64,000 nucleotides of DNA from Microvelia longipes (lineage: Eukaryota; Arthropoda; Insecta; Hemiptera; Veliidae): positions 28,015,527 through 28,079,526 of the forward strand of contig JACMZG010001863.1 in the NCBI GenBank assembly GCA_018340805.1. Reading direction: 5' to 3'. The first letter of the stretch is position 1, and each line of letters begins with the position of its first letter. The notes below the pieces were generated by a model that did no database searches, was not told the origin of the DNA, and worked only from the letters and a program-made list of their open reading frames with translations. Shown piece by piece: positions 61,414-64,000 of this stretch. The translations under genes and the position numbers were made by a program.

Positions 61414-63337
61414 TTAATTTGGTTTCCAATAATAGTTCTTTGGATTTATTTATTACTGATGCACCTTGATAAAACTCAAACACACATTACAAAAGTAAAG
61501 TATATTATTTATAGGTATTAGCTTTAGCGAAATTTCTATGTGTATGTCTATATAATTTTAACATTTAAATAATTTGTTATTCGGTATTGAGGAACAACAT
61601 GTTTTTACAAACGCTGATACTCTGGTGATTCAAAACTCAATTTATTTGTAAAACCTTGTGAAGAATAAATGACATTTCATTTACCTCTTATTATTCTTAG
61701 ATAATTCGTTTATGAAATGTTTTGTGTGTAATTTATTGTAACGGATTTTTTGTTTATTTAATTTTTTGAAACGTAATGAAATAATTTAAAAATTATAGTT
61801 TTAGCAAATTTATCGGTTTACTAAATTATTTAGAAATGTTCTGGATTCGTGACTTAATTTTTAGTTTGTTGCTCCATGTTGTATCTACATTGCCAAAAAC
61901 AAGAAACTAATTTTTAAAAATAGCATTGGTGCTACATTAAATAATATAACTGTATGACTTAACAACCTTAACAATATTCTAATTAAATGTCGTTATTGGT
62001 CAACTTTGAGCTCGAAAAATACAAGATAAAAACTTATTTAACTAAAATTATAATTACGTTTAACTTTATGAGGAAACAATTATTTATCTGTTTCCTTAAC
62101 GTTAAAGGTAAGAGTAATCTTGTCTTTCTAATAAAACTCTATTAACTAAATATATTAGAAGGAAGTAAAAATAAAAAGTACACAAACTTAGTATGACGCT
62201 AAGAAGTTAAATAGAGGGTCAAAGTCAGACCCAGGTACACAAAACGACAAACTGTTTCCCATGAATTAGCATGCATGTGTGTGAGCGTGCAGGTATGTAA
62301 ACAGTCTCATTACATTCCTATGTCTGTGTTTCTTTTCTAATCAAACCAATTAATTAATGTAATGGCAATCAAGGCAAAACAAGAAAAACAAAGAAATTTG
62401 TTTTAAATGTGGTCACACCGCTTCATTATATTTTTTCTAATATTTATTATATTATTTTTCTAATTATGAGCAAAATTATTGTCTCGAATGAAGTTATTAA
62501 TTCTCCTGTCCTGTCCTATAACAGTTTAAAATGTTATATAAATAAAAATTTACCGATTCGAGTAAAATGCGTTTGCCTGACAATGCCGCAAAATTGTTGA
62601 ATAATACTATTGTTATAAACTAGTTGTGCAAGTATACTATATATTTTGTTAAAGTCGGTAATATCAAATGATATATCACTATTATAAATTGAAATTTGTA
62701 AAATTTCACAATTTTGTATAAAATTCAAAATATAAAATTTGTATAAAGAAAATTCTTGTATAAATTCACTATCAAACAACTTGTAATTTTATCTTTCTTA
62801 GTCGTAATCGCAACATTAATCCTTAATCCTCTGAACTCGATTCTCTTAAATCTGAATCAATTTTAAAATAATGTTAATCTTAACCCTAAAGAATACACTT
62901 ACCGAATCAATTAGTCCTTAAAATACTAAAGTCTTCTAGCTACTTTCTATTTTGCTTCGCGGGGATATAATAATTACAAACACAAATGCACTTGGTGAAA
63001 ACCACTCGAGAGGTCTTAAACACTTCAAATGAATATTTAAGGCAAAACCCAAGTATTTATGATTCATTCATGGTTCGGTAAGGTCGAATAAAAAGTAATA
63101 GACATTGCTTGCCAAAGAATAATTAAATAGTATTAATTACTGATCCAAATTGTGATAAGTTATCAGAAAGTGAAACGGTAGAAAGTATAAACCTGATTAA
63201 ATTTATCTTTTTAATAAAATATAGTATTGTATGCATTCTTAGTAGTATAGTATAGTAGTAAAGGTGGGGAAGATCCTAGATCTTAGCAATTATGTCTCTG
63301 GGACGCTTTTTGCCAGCCCCAAGAACGTCCTCACCTC
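61414..63337. other. AT-rich DNA without recognised gene
   Basis: Small frames at 62409-62779 are AT-driven and overlap on both strands. A TAGTAGTATAGTATAGTAGT microsatellite-like stretch occurs at 63240-63260. Confidence 0.4.
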
Positions 63338-63616
63338 TTACCTAATAGAATTTCTATTCTCTTTGAACCTGTCTGATTCCTTAATGAACTTCAGAACGTC
63401 TGCCCATGGGAGTTTCACTAAGTCGTCGTCTAGAATGTCTAGAAGAGTGTATGCTTCACACGATTCCAAAAAGTGATCTGTCGTCTCCTTCCCAACTTCA
63501 CACTTGGGACACATTGGCTCTGCTTTTATTTTCATGGCATGCAAATGTCTCTGAAGCCAGCAGTGACCTGTCAAGATATCTACCATGTATCTTAAGCTCT
63601 TCCTCCGTATGCATTC
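63338..63616 (-). pseudogene. C-terminal remnant of a LINE (non-LTR) reverse transcriptase
   Basis: The minus-strand frame is open from 63616 (after a stop) to the terminator at 63338, 92 residues. It carries LRYMVDILTGHCWLQRHLH, the typical LTGH..L..HL segment, then a zinc-knuckle CPKC-x8-H-x4-C (CPKCEVGKETTDHFLESC). This arrangement closes the reverse transcriptase polyprotein of Jockey/R1/I-type non-LTR elements, after the RT and RNase H parts. Those upstream domains are absent, so the insertion is broken. Remaining codons to the stop are diverged; no poly(A) tail is evident beyond it. It cannot encode a functional protein alone. Confidence 0.75.
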
Positions 63617-63642
63617 TTAATAAAGTAACACATTTTTATTGA

Positions 63643-63937
63643 TTTTACAAATGTTGTTTTCTGTATTTTAGGATTATGTTGGAATATGATGTCGAATTTT
63701 TTTATTTCTGTTTTTAACAAGTATAAGAAAATCAATTGTTATTCCCATCGAGTTGCCTGGCTTAATTATTATTTAGAGCAAATCACTCTACGAGTTATAT
63801 AATTAGTAAGTGCATTTTATTGGCAGTATATAATTATTTTTATCTTCTTTCACCTAGTAGTAAATAATTTATTTCATGCGTATTTATTTTTATTTTATAC
63901 ACCACCACGGTAATGGAGGAGTTTGTTTTTATTATAT
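63643..63937. other. AT-rich DNA without recognised gene
   Basis: Nothing recognised. Confidence 0.4.
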
Positions 63938-64000
63938 CTAGCGAATTTCCAAAAAAAAATGAGCTTATAAGGTTGATGTCATGGACGAGGGAGGTGGTGT
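63938..64000 (+). mobile_element. Family C head, cut by window end
   Basis: TCTAGCGAATTTCC, GAGCTTATAAGGTTGATGTC and ATGGACGAGGGAGG match the family C head (compare the complement of 4890-4781). The rest lies outside the window. Confidence 0.7.

Overview
This is AT-rich animal nuclear DNA, most likely from an arthropod and probably an insect. It has long (TA)n arrays, minisatellites, dense degraded mobile elements, Penelope-like and LINE remnants, and very little coding sequence. A hemipteran is my guess, but nothing here proves it. There are no bacterial operons, ribosome binding sites, intact long ORFs, CRISPR arrays or complete tRNA/rRNA genes. Most of the longer reading frames are TA-microsatellite or repeat artefacts.

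I can support only fragments of host genes. (1) On the minus strand, a first exon at 44362 with a TATA box and a 6-codon start joins in phase 0 to a clear 336-nt exon at 9396-9731. The join makes a signal peptide followed by a proline-rich secreted segment, across an intron of about 34.6 kb. The rest of the gene would lie left of the window or was not recognised. (2) On the plus strand, a GC/CpG-richer 5' exon (ATG at 53588) joins in phase to a 49-nt exon at 54147-54195. Together they give a 19-residue N-terminus, possibly ending in a short exon at 61363. Both models need transcript support.

The dominant content is a set of related non-autonomous repeats. Family A begins with a TTAGCGAATTTCC hairpin and an adjacent (TA)n tract, and includes a 3.36-kb foldback (47651-51008) with nested 500-bp palindromes and tRNA-like A/B-box modules. 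Family B begins with an ACTTTTCC...GGAAAAGT hairpin, carries a 5S rRNA-derived module, then GAGCGAAGCGAG motifs and a GGTACCCCGTACCCGATTTTT-like end. Family C has a GAGGTTG/G-rich head, a (TA)n tract and a tail. All three share a core with GTACAAAAATC and the CRE-like palindrome TGACGTCA followed by TTAACCC. I interpret this as one superfamily that exchanges heads around a conserved centre.

Other elements are two Penelope-like ends with hammerhead-ribozyme-like cores (27.1 and 47.5 kb), an inverted pair of a similar end (24.2-24.6 kb), a three-copy MITE with CATAGAGATATATAC termini, a 173-bp MITE at 29.8 kb, a LINE C-terminus at 63.3-63.6 kb, and minisatellites at 2.7-3.5, 15.2-15.6, 21.65-22.04 and 30.85-31.05 kb. 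The remainder is AT-rich, presumably intronic or intergenic, in which I recognise nothing.
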